From Penaeus vannamei (Eukaryota > Arthropoda > Malacostraca > Decapoda > Penaeidae): a stretch of 10,000 nt of DNA. The stretch covers positions 33,951,878-33,961,877 of the forward strand of contig NC_091568.1 of NCBI RefSeq assembly GCF_042767895.1, given 5' to 3'. Shown piece by piece: positions 1-5,820 of the stretch. The notes under the pieces were generated by a model. That model was not told the DNA's origin and did not search any database. It saw only the letters and a program-made list of their open reading frames with translations. The position numbers were made by a program, and so were the translations under genes. The first letter of the stretch is position 1; each line of letters starts with the position of its first letter.

Positions 1-130
1 AACTGGATGGGGTAGAGTGACAGGGATAAGAGCTGAGTTGATGGGTGGGCGTGAGGATAGAGGAGGGAAGCGTAAGGAGGAGGAAATGGAGGAGAGTAAA
101 ATAAGGAGAAACGTAAAGGGAGTAGAGGTG

Positions 131-268
131 GGAAGATAACTAGAGTGGGAAAGAAGGAAGAGGGGGAGGATAAAGAGGGGTAGGGAGGGGGTAGGAGGAT
201 AAATAGGAGGAGGAGGAAGATAACTAGAATGGGGTGAAAAAAAAGGGAAGAGGGGAAGGATAAAAGGA
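131..268. repeat. diverged tandem duplication, period about 84 bp
   Basis: GGAAGATAACTAGA occurs at 131 and again at 215. In both copies it is followed by TGGG, a short A/G run, then GAAGAGGGG, a purine, and AGGATAAA. The copies differ by a few substitutions and by length changes in the A run. Two copies only, so a short minisatellite or an old local duplication. Confidence 0.65.
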
Positions 269-289
269 GGAGGAGGAGGAGGAGGAGGA
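265..289 (+). repeat. (AGG)8 microsatellite
   Basis: Eight uninterrupted AGG units plus one A inside the purine-rich block. A trinucleotide slippage tract with no evident coding role. Confidence 0.9.
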
Positions 290-339
290 CGGAGTCAGGT
301 GGGGTGAGACTTCCTCCTACAGTGTAACAGCCCGTCACA

Positions 340-686
340 CTACTGCTTTTTACCCGCCAAACGAGTGCAACGTTATGCGCAGTAACGCTCAGCCGCCACT
401 TCCCGTTCGCTGTGCAAGGGCGGCCCAAGGTCGGAAAACCAGCCCGCGCGCCGCCCAGACTTGTGACACGCGGCCGAAACAAACTGGAATTTCCTCTCCG
501 CGAAGAGCCTCGTCCGAATGTGCAAGACCTTGGACCCGTTCGTTCACTCTCGTCTTCTTACGTACAAAGAAGCTGCGCATCCGCTATTGTAACTGCGCTG
601 CTCATTGGCCGCGCGGATCGGCCAATGAGAACGCGGCGCCGATGTCTTTTCGCGTTGCCATTCGTCGGCGGAACAGGTGCGAGTCC
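340..686. promoter_or_regulatory. CpG-dense promoter-proximal region
   Basis: This stretch is rich in CpG and balanced in strand composition, unlike the purine DNA before it. It contains NRF1-like TGCGCA words (for example near 374-380 and 572-582) and ends with paired CCAAT boxes. Open frames cross it on both strands (375-794 plus, 389-580 minus), but they overlap one another and run into G24 and (GGC)9, so I read them as chance. Best read as the upstream part of the promoter whose TATA box is at 782-789. Confidence 0.4.
601..629. promoter_or_regulatory. paired inverted CCAAT boxes (NF-Y-like), perfect inverted repeat
   Basis: CTCATTGGCC at 601-610 and GGCCAATGAG at 620-629 are exact reverse complements separated by 9 nt. 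Each arm contains a full RRCCAATSR match, the consensus of the trimeric factor NF-Y, one on each strand. NF-Y sites commonly lie upstream of housekeeping, cell-cycle and histone-type promoters. Their distance to the TATA box (about 160 bp) is longer than usual, and the intervening DNA holds two expanded repeats. As RNA the element could also form a 10-bp hairpin. Confidence 0.6.
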
Positions 687-710
687 GGGGGGGGGGGGGG
701 GGGGGGGGGG
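687..710 (+). repeat. G24 homopolymer
   Basis: Twenty-four consecutive G residues, directly followed by a GC-rich link and (GGC)9. A run this long can fold into G-quadruplexes in many registers. It lies about 70-95 bp upstream of the TATA box, so its length could affect promoter activity. Assembled length is uncertain because long homopolymers are error-prone in sequencing. Confidence 0.9.
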
Positions 711-718
711 TCGCGGGT

Positions 719-745
719 GGCGGCGGCGGCGGCGGCGGCGGCGGC
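719..745 (+). repeat. (GGC)9 microsatellite
   Basis: Nine uninterrupted GGC units between the G24 run and the TATA box. Read as codons it gives poly-Ala, poly-Gly or poly-Arg, which is why long open frames cross it. Its position points to an expanded promoter repeat, not coding sequence. Confidence 0.9.
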
Positions 746-781
746 AAGAGCGGCGGCTATTCGGTTTTGTAATTATTCACC

Positions 782-789
782 TATAAAAG
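782..789 (+). promoter_or_regulatory. TATA box TATAAAAG
   Basis: TATAAAAG matches the metazoan TATA consensus. It sits in a short AT-rich window between (GGC)9 and G-rich DNA, downstream of the paired CCAAT boxes. A start site would fall near 810-813, although no clear initiator is visible there. GC-box-like GGGGCGG words follow at 842-849 and 867-875. The order CCAAT, G-rich, TATA, ATG, splice donor argues for a plus-strand promoter, but no transcript data are available. Confidence 0.5.
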
Positions 790-791
790 AG

Positions 792-900
792 TAGGTAACC
801 GGGTAGCGCGGGCGGGGTAGGAGGGGGTCGGGGGAAGGAGGGGGGCGGAGAGGTGGGAAGGGAGGGGGGGCGGGGAAGGGAGGCCTCCTGCGGTTACCTA
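792..900. repeat. 10-bp inverted repeat flanking the predicted start site
   Basis: TAGGTAACCG at 792-801 is the exact reverse complement of CGGTTACCTA at 891-900, with 89 bp of G-rich DNA between. The pair brackets the predicted transcription start. Each arm resembles a splice donor (TAG|GTAACC) and a Grainyhead-like half site, but neither reading can be established from sequence alone. Confidence 0.5.
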
Positions 901-904
901 TGGG

Positions 905-1001
905 ATGACGCGAAACGAAGGAGGCGGTGACACTAACCCATATTATGTCGACGGCTGGAACCCCCTCCCCACCCCCACACCCCCAACCCCTTCCCCTGCA
1001 G
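905..1001 (+). CDS. candidate first coding exon of an unrecognised protein
   Basis: An ATG at 905 with G at -3 opens 32 codons plus one base, ending at CAG|GTAAAC, a good U2 donor (GT at 1002-1003), so the intron would be phase 1. The peptide begins MTRNEGGGDTNPYYVDGWNP and then turns Pro/Thr-rich. Upstream lie the TATA box at 782 and the CCAAT pair at 601-629, leaving a 5' leader of roughly 90 nt. A two-codon uORF starts at 900 in a weaker context. An alternative ATG at 945 (A at -3, in-frame TGA upstream at 906) gives a 19-codon Pro-rich peptide with a phase-0 donor. The C-rich stretch 961-1000 plus CAG could instead be a splice acceptor. I recognise no family. Confidence 0.27.
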
Positions 1002-1009
1002 GTAAACCC

Positions 1010-1335
1010 TCCTAAGCCTCTACTTTCTAAAAGAAGAAAAAAAATAAAGAAAAATCTGAAATGGTATTAAGGAAGATTCGAGACATGATCGCACCCCCGC
1101 CTTACTGTAGGGTAGGGAGAGGGGGGGGCAGTAGGAGGAGGGGAGGGGGGAGAGGGATATTTCCTGAGTTAGATACTTGTCCCGGAAGTACGCTGGGATC
1201 CTGGTGCTGTAGGAAGGGGGAGAGGAGGAGGAGGAGGAGGAGGAGGAGGAAGGAGGGCAGATAAATAGGGTGAGGGAACGAAAGAAGGGGAGCAGTAGAA
1301 GGGACTTGGGTGGGGCTGAGGGTGAGGTGATGCAG
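1010..1335. other. non-coding, mostly purine-rich DNA
   Basis: A-rich DNA at 1030-1060 contains one AATAAA (about 1043), with nothing to show it is used for polyadenylation. After about 1120 the plus strand becomes purine-rich. A short GC-balanced stretch at 1165-1205 shows no convincing frame. No RNA gene is visible. Confidence 0.5.
1223..1249 (+). repeat. (AGG)9 microsatellite
   Basis: Nine AGG units within the purine-rich block upstream of the CT tract. It encodes poly-Arg, poly-Glu or poly-Gly in the plus frames and poly-Ser/Pro/Leu on the minus strand, which accounts for the long frames there. Confidence 0.9.
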
Positions 1336-1361
1336 GACACGCTGTCAGGTGTACGTTCTTG

Positions 1362-1455
<94 letters not shown>

Positions 1456-1578
1456 CCTCTCCCCTTCTTCTCCCTTTCTTTCTCTCTCCCTCCCTTCCTC
1501 CCTCCCTCCCTCCCTCCTTTCCTCCCTCCTTTCCTCCCTCCTTTCCTCCCTCCCTCCCTCTCCCTCCTTCTCCCTCTC
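1362..1578. repeat. 217-nt uninterrupted pyrimidine tract including (CT)44
   Basis: No purine occurs on the plus strand from 1362 to 1578. The first part is (CT)44 at 1363-1450. The second is CCT/CCCT-rich and holds three 12-bp units, with TTT at 1518, 1530 and 1542. The (CT)n part has the mirror symmetry required for intramolecular triplex (H-DNA). In other arthropods GA/CT repeats bind GAGA-type factors, but no function can be assigned here. Confidence 0.95.
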
Positions 1579-1880
1579 GCTGTCTCTCCCTCTGTTCCCC
1601 GGTGGATATGACACCTGTCTGCCGTTTCACCTTCCCCGACACTTACTTTGAATGCCTAACCGCCCATTTTGTTCTCGTCGCTCGCTCCCCATCTCCCATG
1701 CATCGGATGGGCGTTGCATGACCTCGTAACATCACCGCCATTACGGCTTCTGTCTCTTCCTCTTCGCTGATGGAACTGCTGCTGACCTTTATCCCCGCGT
1801 CCTCCTGTGACATCGCCAAGGTCATGGGGGGGCTAATAGGTGATGCGGCTGGAGCATCCTGGCGTGAGCAGCTCCTTCAC
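1579..1880. other. short mixed-composition segment, nothing recognised
   Basis: Composition is balanced and repeats are absent. Frames on both strands (for example minus 1643-1825) are short, lack convincing starts and look like chance. No promoter, tRNA or splice-site combination stands out. Confidence 0.5.
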
Positions 1881-2552
1881 GTCCCCTTTCTACCCTATTC
1901 TTCTGTTCTTTCCATTTTTTCCCTCCTTCTTCTCGCCTATTCTTAACCTTCTTTCGCCTCCTCCTTCTTTCCTACTCCTATTTTCCCCTCTTTCTTGCCC
2001 CTTTTTTCCCTCCTCCTTGTCTCCTACTACTCTCTCCCCCTCCTTCTCCTCCTTCTTTCCCCTCTGCCTTATCATCTACTCCTCCCCGTCTTTCCCCTCC
2101 TCCTACTCTTCCTCTTCCTCTGTTTCATCCCAGAACGTGACTTGTGCTGACACATTCACACATAGTACCTGCACCTGCACCCCCCCCCTCCCCTCTCCCT
2201 CCTTGTCTCCTCTTCGGTCTCTCCGTGCGTCAGCTGTTATTTCATTATCCCTTCCTCACGCTCTATGCTACGCCCTCCTTCATTCCTTCCTATTTTTTGC
2301 GTTTTCTTAATCCATTTTTCTCTATCTTTTCTCCCCCACTTTTCGTTCCTTTGTCGCCTTGTATTTCGTTTGTAGTTCTTGTCTATTCGCTTCTTATTTT
2401 TACTCCTCATTTTATCTCACGTTCTTTTATCTCCTCCTCCTTCTTTTTTCTTTCTTTTTCTTCTTTTTTTCTTCTTCTTCTTCTTCTTCTTCTTCTTCTT
2501 CTTCTTCTTTTTCTTCTTCTTCCTTCCCTCCCCCTCTCCCCCTCCCCCTCCT
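1880..2552. repeat. pyrimidine-rich block with (CTT)13
   Basis: The plus strand is mostly C and T for about 670 nt, ending in a purine-free run from 2430 to 2552 that contains (CTT)13 at 2471-2509. The long plus-strand frames here are Ser/Leu/Phe/Pro-rich products of this bias. The last bases, CCTCCTGAC, include a CTGAC word matching the metazoan branch-point consensus, just before the codon-biased island at 2555. Confidence 0.85.
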
Positions 2553-2554
2553 GA

Positions 2555-2628
2555 CGCAACTTCCGGCTGCCGCTCAACCCCGAGGAGGAGTTCTCCCGGC
2601 GAGGCAACTTCGAGAGTGAAAGCCAAAG
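2555..2628 (+). CDS. candidate coding-exon fragment, unrecognised
   Basis: Between a pyrimidine block and a purine block lies a short balanced island. In the frame beginning after TGA at 2552-2554, 20 of 24 codons end in G or C. The peptide reads RNFRLPLNPEEEFSRRGNF and continues ESESQ, then meets AAAG|GTGCGT, a good splice donor (GT at 2629-2630). The weak point is the 5' side: the first AG available as an acceptor is 2583-2584, which would sit 29-30 nt after the CTGAC branch-like word and leave a 44-nt exon beginning Glu-Glu-Phe-Ser. The minus strand is also open and G/C-ending here, so strand is not settled. No family recognised. Confidence 0.22.
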
Positions 2629-2639
2629 GTGCGTCGGGA

Positions 2640-3050
2640 CAGGAAGCGAGCGAGGGCAGAGTGTGAGGGCAAGCATGCACGATTCGAAGGGTGAAGGGGA
2701 GAGGGGGAGAGGGGGAGAGGGGCGTGAGTGACGGGGAGGGGCGTGAGTGACGGGGAGGGGCCTGGGTGAGAGGGAGAAGGGAGAGAGGGGCGTGGGAGAG
2801 AGGGACGTGGGTGGGAGGGAGGTGGGAGAGAGGATAAGGGAGAGAGGGACATGGGTGGGAGGGAGAAGGGAGAGAGGGACGTGGGTGAGAGGGATAAGGG
2901 AGAGAGGGGCGGGGTGAGGGGTGAGGAAGGGGAGAGGGCGTGCGTGGAGGCGGGCTTGAGGAGAAGGGGCCGCCGGACGGGGAGGGGCGCAAGGAATGGG
3001 GGAGAAGCGAGGGGGCGTGAGTGAGAGGGGGAGTGGGAAGCACCCGACCT
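2640..3050. repeat. purine-rich block with minisatellites
   Basis: The plus strand is strongly G/A for about 400 nt. It contains two 19-bp units (2723-2741, 2742-2760; CGTGAGTGACGGGGAGGGG) and then the 30-bp array listed separately. Long minus-strand frames (2407-3069, 2417-3043) read through it as repetitive Pro/Leu/Ser peptides plus a Lys/Arg run from the CTT tract. They are repeat products, not genes. Confidence 0.85.
2761..2910 (+). repeat. 30-bp minisatellite, about 5 units
   Basis: Units begin at 2761, 2791 (diverged), 2821, 2851 and 2881 in a strict 30-bp period. The approximate consensus is RTGGGTGRGAGGGAKAAGGG followed by AGAGAGGGRC. Because 30 is divisible by three, the minus strand stays open and gives a decapeptide repeat around HVPLSL. 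Unit-to-unit substitutions are mainly transitions. Confidence 0.85.
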
Positions 3051-3052
3051 CG

Positions 3053-3068
3053 TGACTCACGTGGGTCA
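3053..3068. promoter_or_regulatory. near-palindrome combining AP-1 and CACGTG E-box motifs
   Basis: TGACTCACGTGGGTCA is a 16-bp inverted repeat with one mismatched pair. It holds TGACTCA, the AP-1 consensus, at 3053-3059 and the E-box CACGTG at 3058-3063. ATGG follows directly on the plus strand, and on the minus strand an ATG (3069-3067) in a GCC context is followed by a GTGAGT donor word. Either could start a tiny exon, but no downstream coding sequence supports this. Confidence 0.4.
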
Positions 3069-3430
3069 TGGCGGGGCCTTACTTCGGAGCGGGATGTGAG
3101 TCGGGGGGAGAGGGAAGGAGGGGGGGTGGGGGGTCTAAGGTCCAGGCGAGTGTCATCACCATCAACTCGCCATCACAGCGTCGAGTTCCCATCGCTGTCT
3201 CGACGCCCCTCGCCCGCACTTCGCCGGGGGTGCATTCCTGGGACGCAGAGGGCGGCGCGGCGGCCGGAATAACTCCGCTCGTTCTATTTACGATGTTCGC
3301 CCATTTTTTTTCCTTGTATGCAGGACAAGTTCACTCGCGACAGGAAATGAATGGAAGTGAGGGGCTATGAATGCAACGTATACACACGGTGGCGCTTACT
3401 CACACGCCTCTGTACACATAAACACAAGCA
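3069..3430 (+). other. mixed-composition segment with a splice-acceptor-like site
   Basis: An ATG at 3068 opens 100 codons to 3370 (MAGPYFGAG...), with a GTGAGT word at about 3093. The frame is Gly/Arg-rich and unrecognised. At 3301-3323 a T-rich tract followed by TGTATGCAG makes a good 3' splice site, with the next base at 3324. All three frames after it close within about 15 codons, so no coding exon is supported. The segment may be non-coding. Confidence 0.35.
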
Positions 3431-3466
3431 GACACACACGCACGCACGCACGCTCGCACACACACG

Positions 3467-3561
<95 letters not shown>

Positions 3562-3620
3562 GCAAACAAAGAAAGCACACAAACAGCCGCACACGCAAAC
3601 ACACACACACACACACACAC
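3431..3620 (+). repeat. (CA)n microsatellite complex
   Basis: A CACG-rich lead-in is followed by (CA)44 at 3469-3556, then a degenerate CA/CAAA segment, then (AC)11 at 3599-3620. The long Thr-His and Cys-Val frames on the two strands are repeat products. Alternating purine-pyrimidine DNA of this length can adopt Z-DNA. Confidence 0.95.
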
Positions 3621-3639
3621 GTGCACACAGACACCCACA

Positions 3640-3947
3640 AAAGATACCCTTGGTGTAACCGCGCGCGTGAAAAGGTTCCCCCTAAAATACACCTTCCTCC
3701 CTCCTTCACCCCCCGCCCCAGAAATGCAAGATTCCCTCCCGCGGTTTTCCTTAATCAACGTTTATCGTACTTTCACATCCTATGCTACGCGACGGGGCCC
3801 CAATTTGGGAGGGCTTCCTGTAGGACAGTTTCCTCTCGCCCCACTTCGGTTAACCTTTTTATCTTTTTTTTTATTTTTTGTTTTAATGCCTTTTTATGGC
3901 TTGTAGATTTGGGTCGATTTATTTCAGTTTTCCTTTATTTAATCCCG
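3640..3947 (+). other. unique DNA with a splice-acceptor-like tract
   Basis: A pyrimidine tract at 3692-3719 ends in CCCCAG, giving a plausible acceptor at 3721. The frame after it stays open through T-rich DNA into the T/G block, encoding Phe/Leu-rich sequence. It joins a 380-codon frame (3351-4493) that exists mainly because CA, T and CT repeats lack stops. I see no credible gene. Confidence 0.4.
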
Positions 3948-3973
3948 TTTTTTTTTTTTTTTGGGGGGGGGGG
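3948..3973 (+). repeat. T15-G11 compound homopolymer
   Basis: Fifteen T are followed directly by eleven G, then TG. The same arrangement recurs at 6957-6979. On the minus strand it reads C11A15. Length is uncertain, as for any homopolymer. Confidence 0.9.
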
Positions 3974-4217
3974 TGTACGGGGCGTTTCCTCTCTCTCTCT
4001 CTCTTTTTATTCATTTTCATTTCCTAATCTCTTCTGCCTTCGTCTTTTTTTCCGCTTTTTCTCGAGTTTGTCGCTTCTCCTCCCTTGGTCCGCGTCTTCC
4101 CTTCGTTCCATTTACCTGTTGCCATTGCTACCTGCGCTTCCTGTGACACGCCTCCCCATCCTCCCTTCCACACCCCCACCCCCACTCCCTCTCCTCTGTC
4201 TTGCCACCTCCTCATCC
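3974..4217. other. pyrimidine-rich non-coding DNA
   Basis: The plus strand is mainly C/T, including a short (CT)n at about 3990-4002. On the minus strand a donor-like CAG|GTAAAT at 4116 follows an ATG (AGCAATGG context) by only a few codons, and the surrounding minus frame (4215-4024) is Gly/Lys-rich and unrecognised. Nothing firm. Confidence 0.5.
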
Positions 4218-4372
4218 ACCTTTTATTATCAGTCTTTCTCCTTCATTCATCTTTTATCGTCGTCTTTCTCTCTCTTTCATATTTTATCATCGTCCTTCTC
4301 CTTGTCCACCTTTTATCATCGGTCTTCTTCCTTCATCTATCTTTTAGCGTCGTCTTCCTCCCTCGTTCGTCT
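4218..4372 (+). repeat. roughly 30-bp minisatellite, 5 diverged units
   Basis: The word CTTTTAT or CTTTTAG recurs at 4220, 4251, 4281 (ATTTTAT), 4310 and 4341, a spacing of 29-31 bp. Each is followed by a TCRTCGTC-like word, a C/T stretch and YCAT. The array is pyrimidine-rich and more diverged than the 2761 array. Confidence 0.7.
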
Positions 4373-4560
4373 TAGTAGTAATTTTATTACCATTATTATT
4401 TATATTACTGATGTTTTTATTATTATCATTGATTATTACTGTCATCACACACGCACACATTTCTCTCGAAAGGCTCAATCAGATCCCCTGTAAAAAGAAA
4501 AAAAAATATGTATAATTATATGTGTACACAATTTTTCTCCATCTTTCTTTTTGCTTAAAT
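4373..4560. other. AT-rich segment with ATT/ATC words and two small palindromes
   Basis: Degenerate TTATTATTATCATT-type DNA occupies 4378-4445. TATAATTATA (4511-4520) and TGTGTACACA (4521-4530) are adjacent perfect 10-bp palindromes after an A-run. AAATAAA occurs near 4556. No gene is visible. Confidence 0.5.
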
Positions 4561-4735
4561 AAATTTACCAAATTCTTCTTTCCTTCCATTTTCTCCTCCT
4601 CCTCTTCCCCCTATTTTACTCCTGTCGCTCCTCTTTCTCCACCCCTCCTCCTTCCTCTTTCTTCTCCTCCACCTCCTCTTCCTCCTTCGCCTCCTTATCC
4701 CCCCCCACACCCTCTCACCTCCCCCCGACACCGTC
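4561..4735. repeat. pyrimidine-rich tract (CTC/CCT)n-like
   Basis: Irregular CTCCTC and CCTCCTC words dominate the plus strand. Minus-strand Arg/Lys-rich frames across it are repeat products. Confidence 0.75.
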
Positions 4736-4800
4736 CGATTCCCATGGCTGCGGCCGGTACTTGCGGTTACGCGGCCGGACCCTGCGGCAATTTCCGCCAT
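4719..4800 (-). CDS. candidate minus-strand first exon, unrecognised
   Basis: On the minus strand an ATG at 4800-4798 opens 27 codons plus one base and ends at GGAG|GTGAGA, a good splice donor (exon end 4719). The peptide starts MAEIAAGSGRVTASTGRS and is Gly/Ser/Thr-rich. The ATG context is weak at -3 (T) but has G at +4. After the donor the sequence becomes the purine strand of the CT tract, as expected if coding stops there. An overlapping plus-strand small frame uses the same bases, and no family is recognised. Confidence 0.18.
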
Positions 4801-4836
4801 CAAAGAAGCGATGAGGGAAATGTTTTGCTTCTGTGA
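4744..4836 (+). CDS. small open frame with a tandem heptapeptide, unrecognised
   Basis: An ATG at 4744 opens 30 codons ending in TGA at 4834-4836. The peptide begins MA and then carries two tandem seven-residue units, AAGTCGY and AAGPCGN (4750-4770 and 4771-4791), so the DNA holds a diverged 21-bp duplication of a GCGGCCGG-containing unit. Context at -3 is C and at +4 G. It overlaps the opposing candidate at 4719-4800, and at most one is likely real. Confidence 0.13.
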   Translation: MAAAGTCGYAAGPCGNFRHQRSDEGNVLLL

Positions 4837-4839
4837 TTA

Positions 4840-4974
4840 GCGGGAGACATTTCCCAGACACGTATGCAGCACATGGCGACAACAAACACGGGCGGAGGCG
4901 GCGGATAGGCGACGGATAGGTGTTGGTGGGTCTTTGTCTGGCTGTCTTGTCTAGTCTGTTCTGTCAGTTTGTCA
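4840..4974. other. short unique segment, nothing firm
   Basis: Balanced DNA with an 11-bp near-tandem GGCGGATAG / GCGACGGATAGG (about 4899-4920). A minus-strand ATG near 4876 opens about 24 codons without a donor. No recognisable element. Confidence 0.45.
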
Positions 4975-4997
4975 TTTTTTTTTTTTTTTTTTTTTTT
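4975..4997 (+). repeat. T23 homopolymer
   Basis: Twenty-three consecutive T. No A-rich counterpart or target-site duplication is obvious, so there is no support for a retroposon tail on the minus strand. Confidence 0.9.
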
Positions 4998-5039
4998 CAT
5001 TCGGTGTTGTTTGATTTTTTGTTCTTTCTTTGTTTGTGT

Positions 5040-5272
5040 CAGTCTGTTTGTCTCTCTCGGTCTCTGTCTGTCTCTTTGCTTCTTCTTCCTCTCTGTTCTT
5101 CCTTCTCCCTCTCTCCTTCCCCTTCTCACTCTCTCCTTCCCCTTCTTCTCCCTCCCTCCTTCTCTTTCTCCCTCTCCTTCCCTTTTTCCCCTTCTCCCTC
5201 TCTCCTTCCCCTTCTCCTTCTCCCTCCCTCCTTCTCTTTCTTCCTCTCCTATTCGCTCCCTCCCTCTCCTGT
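5040..5272. repeat. pyrimidine-rich block with a 69-bp-period duplication
   Basis: The plus strand is almost all C/T, purine-free from 5129 to 5250. CTCTCTCCTTCCCCTTCT begins at 5129 and again at 5198, and the two copies (5129-5178, 5198-5250) continue to match through TCCCTCCCTCCTTCTC with one 3-nt indel and one substitution. The block runs directly into a CTGTAG splice-acceptor motif, so it could serve as an unusually long polypyrimidine tract. Confidence 0.8.
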
Positions 5273-5274
5273 AG

Positions 5275-5408
5275 GAAAATCTGCCATAAATACCACAGGG
5301 TCAGACGCGAACCTTCAGAAGTCCCAAATTAGTGTGAAATCCCGACTCTCCAGAGCGGCGGCGAAGGTCTTGTTTACGTATTGTGGGAGAGGCAAGAAAT
5401 GGGGCTAA
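5275..5408 (+). CDS. candidate last exon behind a strong splice acceptor, unrecognised
   Basis: CTCCCTCCCTCTCCTGTAG (AG at 5273-5274) is a textbook 3' splice site. Of the three frames after it, one (two leftover bases, then AAA TCT GCC) stays open for 43 residues (KSAINTTGSDANLQKSQIS...) to TAA at 5406-5408. The others stop at the fifth codon (TAA) and at TAG 5327-5329. The open frame needs a phase-1 intron, which is the phase of the donor at 1001, but that pairing is only arithmetic. No AATAAA follows nearby. The peptide is Ser/Lys-rich and unrecognised, and the acceptor could also be a by-product of the C/T tract. Confidence 0.17.
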
Positions 5409-5444
5409 AAATAGACAAAAGGAAAAATCGATCCGAACTACCAC

Positions 5445-5470
5445 GGGGGGGGAGGGGGGAGGGGGGGTGG
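5445..5470 (+). other. G-quadruplex candidate
   Basis: G8-A-G6-A-G7-T-GG forms an intramolecular quadruplex motif with one-base loops, which is among the most stable arrangements known. It lies in otherwise unique DNA just after the candidate exon at 5275-5408 and before the CA repeats. Confidence 0.75.
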
Positions 5471-5579
5471 CAGGAATGTGTAACTGCACTTAAGGGCACT
5501 TGCACACCCTTTGGAAGACCCAGGCTTACGCTGATAAGCATACACGTTGTGGAAGGTAAACGTATATACAGGTACAGGA

Positions 5580-5813
<234 letters not shown>

Positions 5814-5820
5814 GAATCGA

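Larger units (their letters stand above)
1..300. other. purine-rich non-coding DNA
   Basis: The plus strand is almost entirely G and A, with recurring GGATAAA and GGAGG words. No reading frame of note, RNA gene or promoter motif is visible. The only structure is the 84-bp-period duplication and the AGG run listed separately. Such skewed DNA accumulates by slippage and could form triplex structures. Confidence 0.7.

Noticed and set aside
375..794. Poly-Gly/Ala proteins across 375-794
   Set aside because: Two overlapping plus frames and two minus frames all cross G24 and (GGC)9, and the TATA box lies at their 3' end. A promoter reading fits better.
1169..1721. Long Ser/Leu and Arg/Glu frames over the CT tract on both strands
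   Set aside because: Pure products of (CT)n and (CCCT)n; open in several frames on both strands.
2407..3069. 220- and 208-codon minus-strand frames
   Set aside because: They are translations of a 30-bp minisatellite (decapeptide repeats) and a CTT tract (Lys/Arg run). Two frames are open at once, as expected for biased DNA.
3431..3620. CRISPR or regularly spaced repeat array
   Set aside because: Simple CA microsatellite with no spacers; the other arrays (2761, 4218) are contiguous minisatellites.
3351..4493. 380-codon plus-strand open frame
   Set aside because: It exists because (CA)n, poly-T, poly-G and C/T-rich DNA lack stops in this frame. Composition shifts abruptly from Thr-His to Phe/Leu to Ser, and no domain is recognisable.
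4975..4997. T23 as the poly-A tail of a minus-strand retroposon
   Set aside because: No target-site duplication, internal promoter boxes or reverse-transcriptase-like frame seen nearby.
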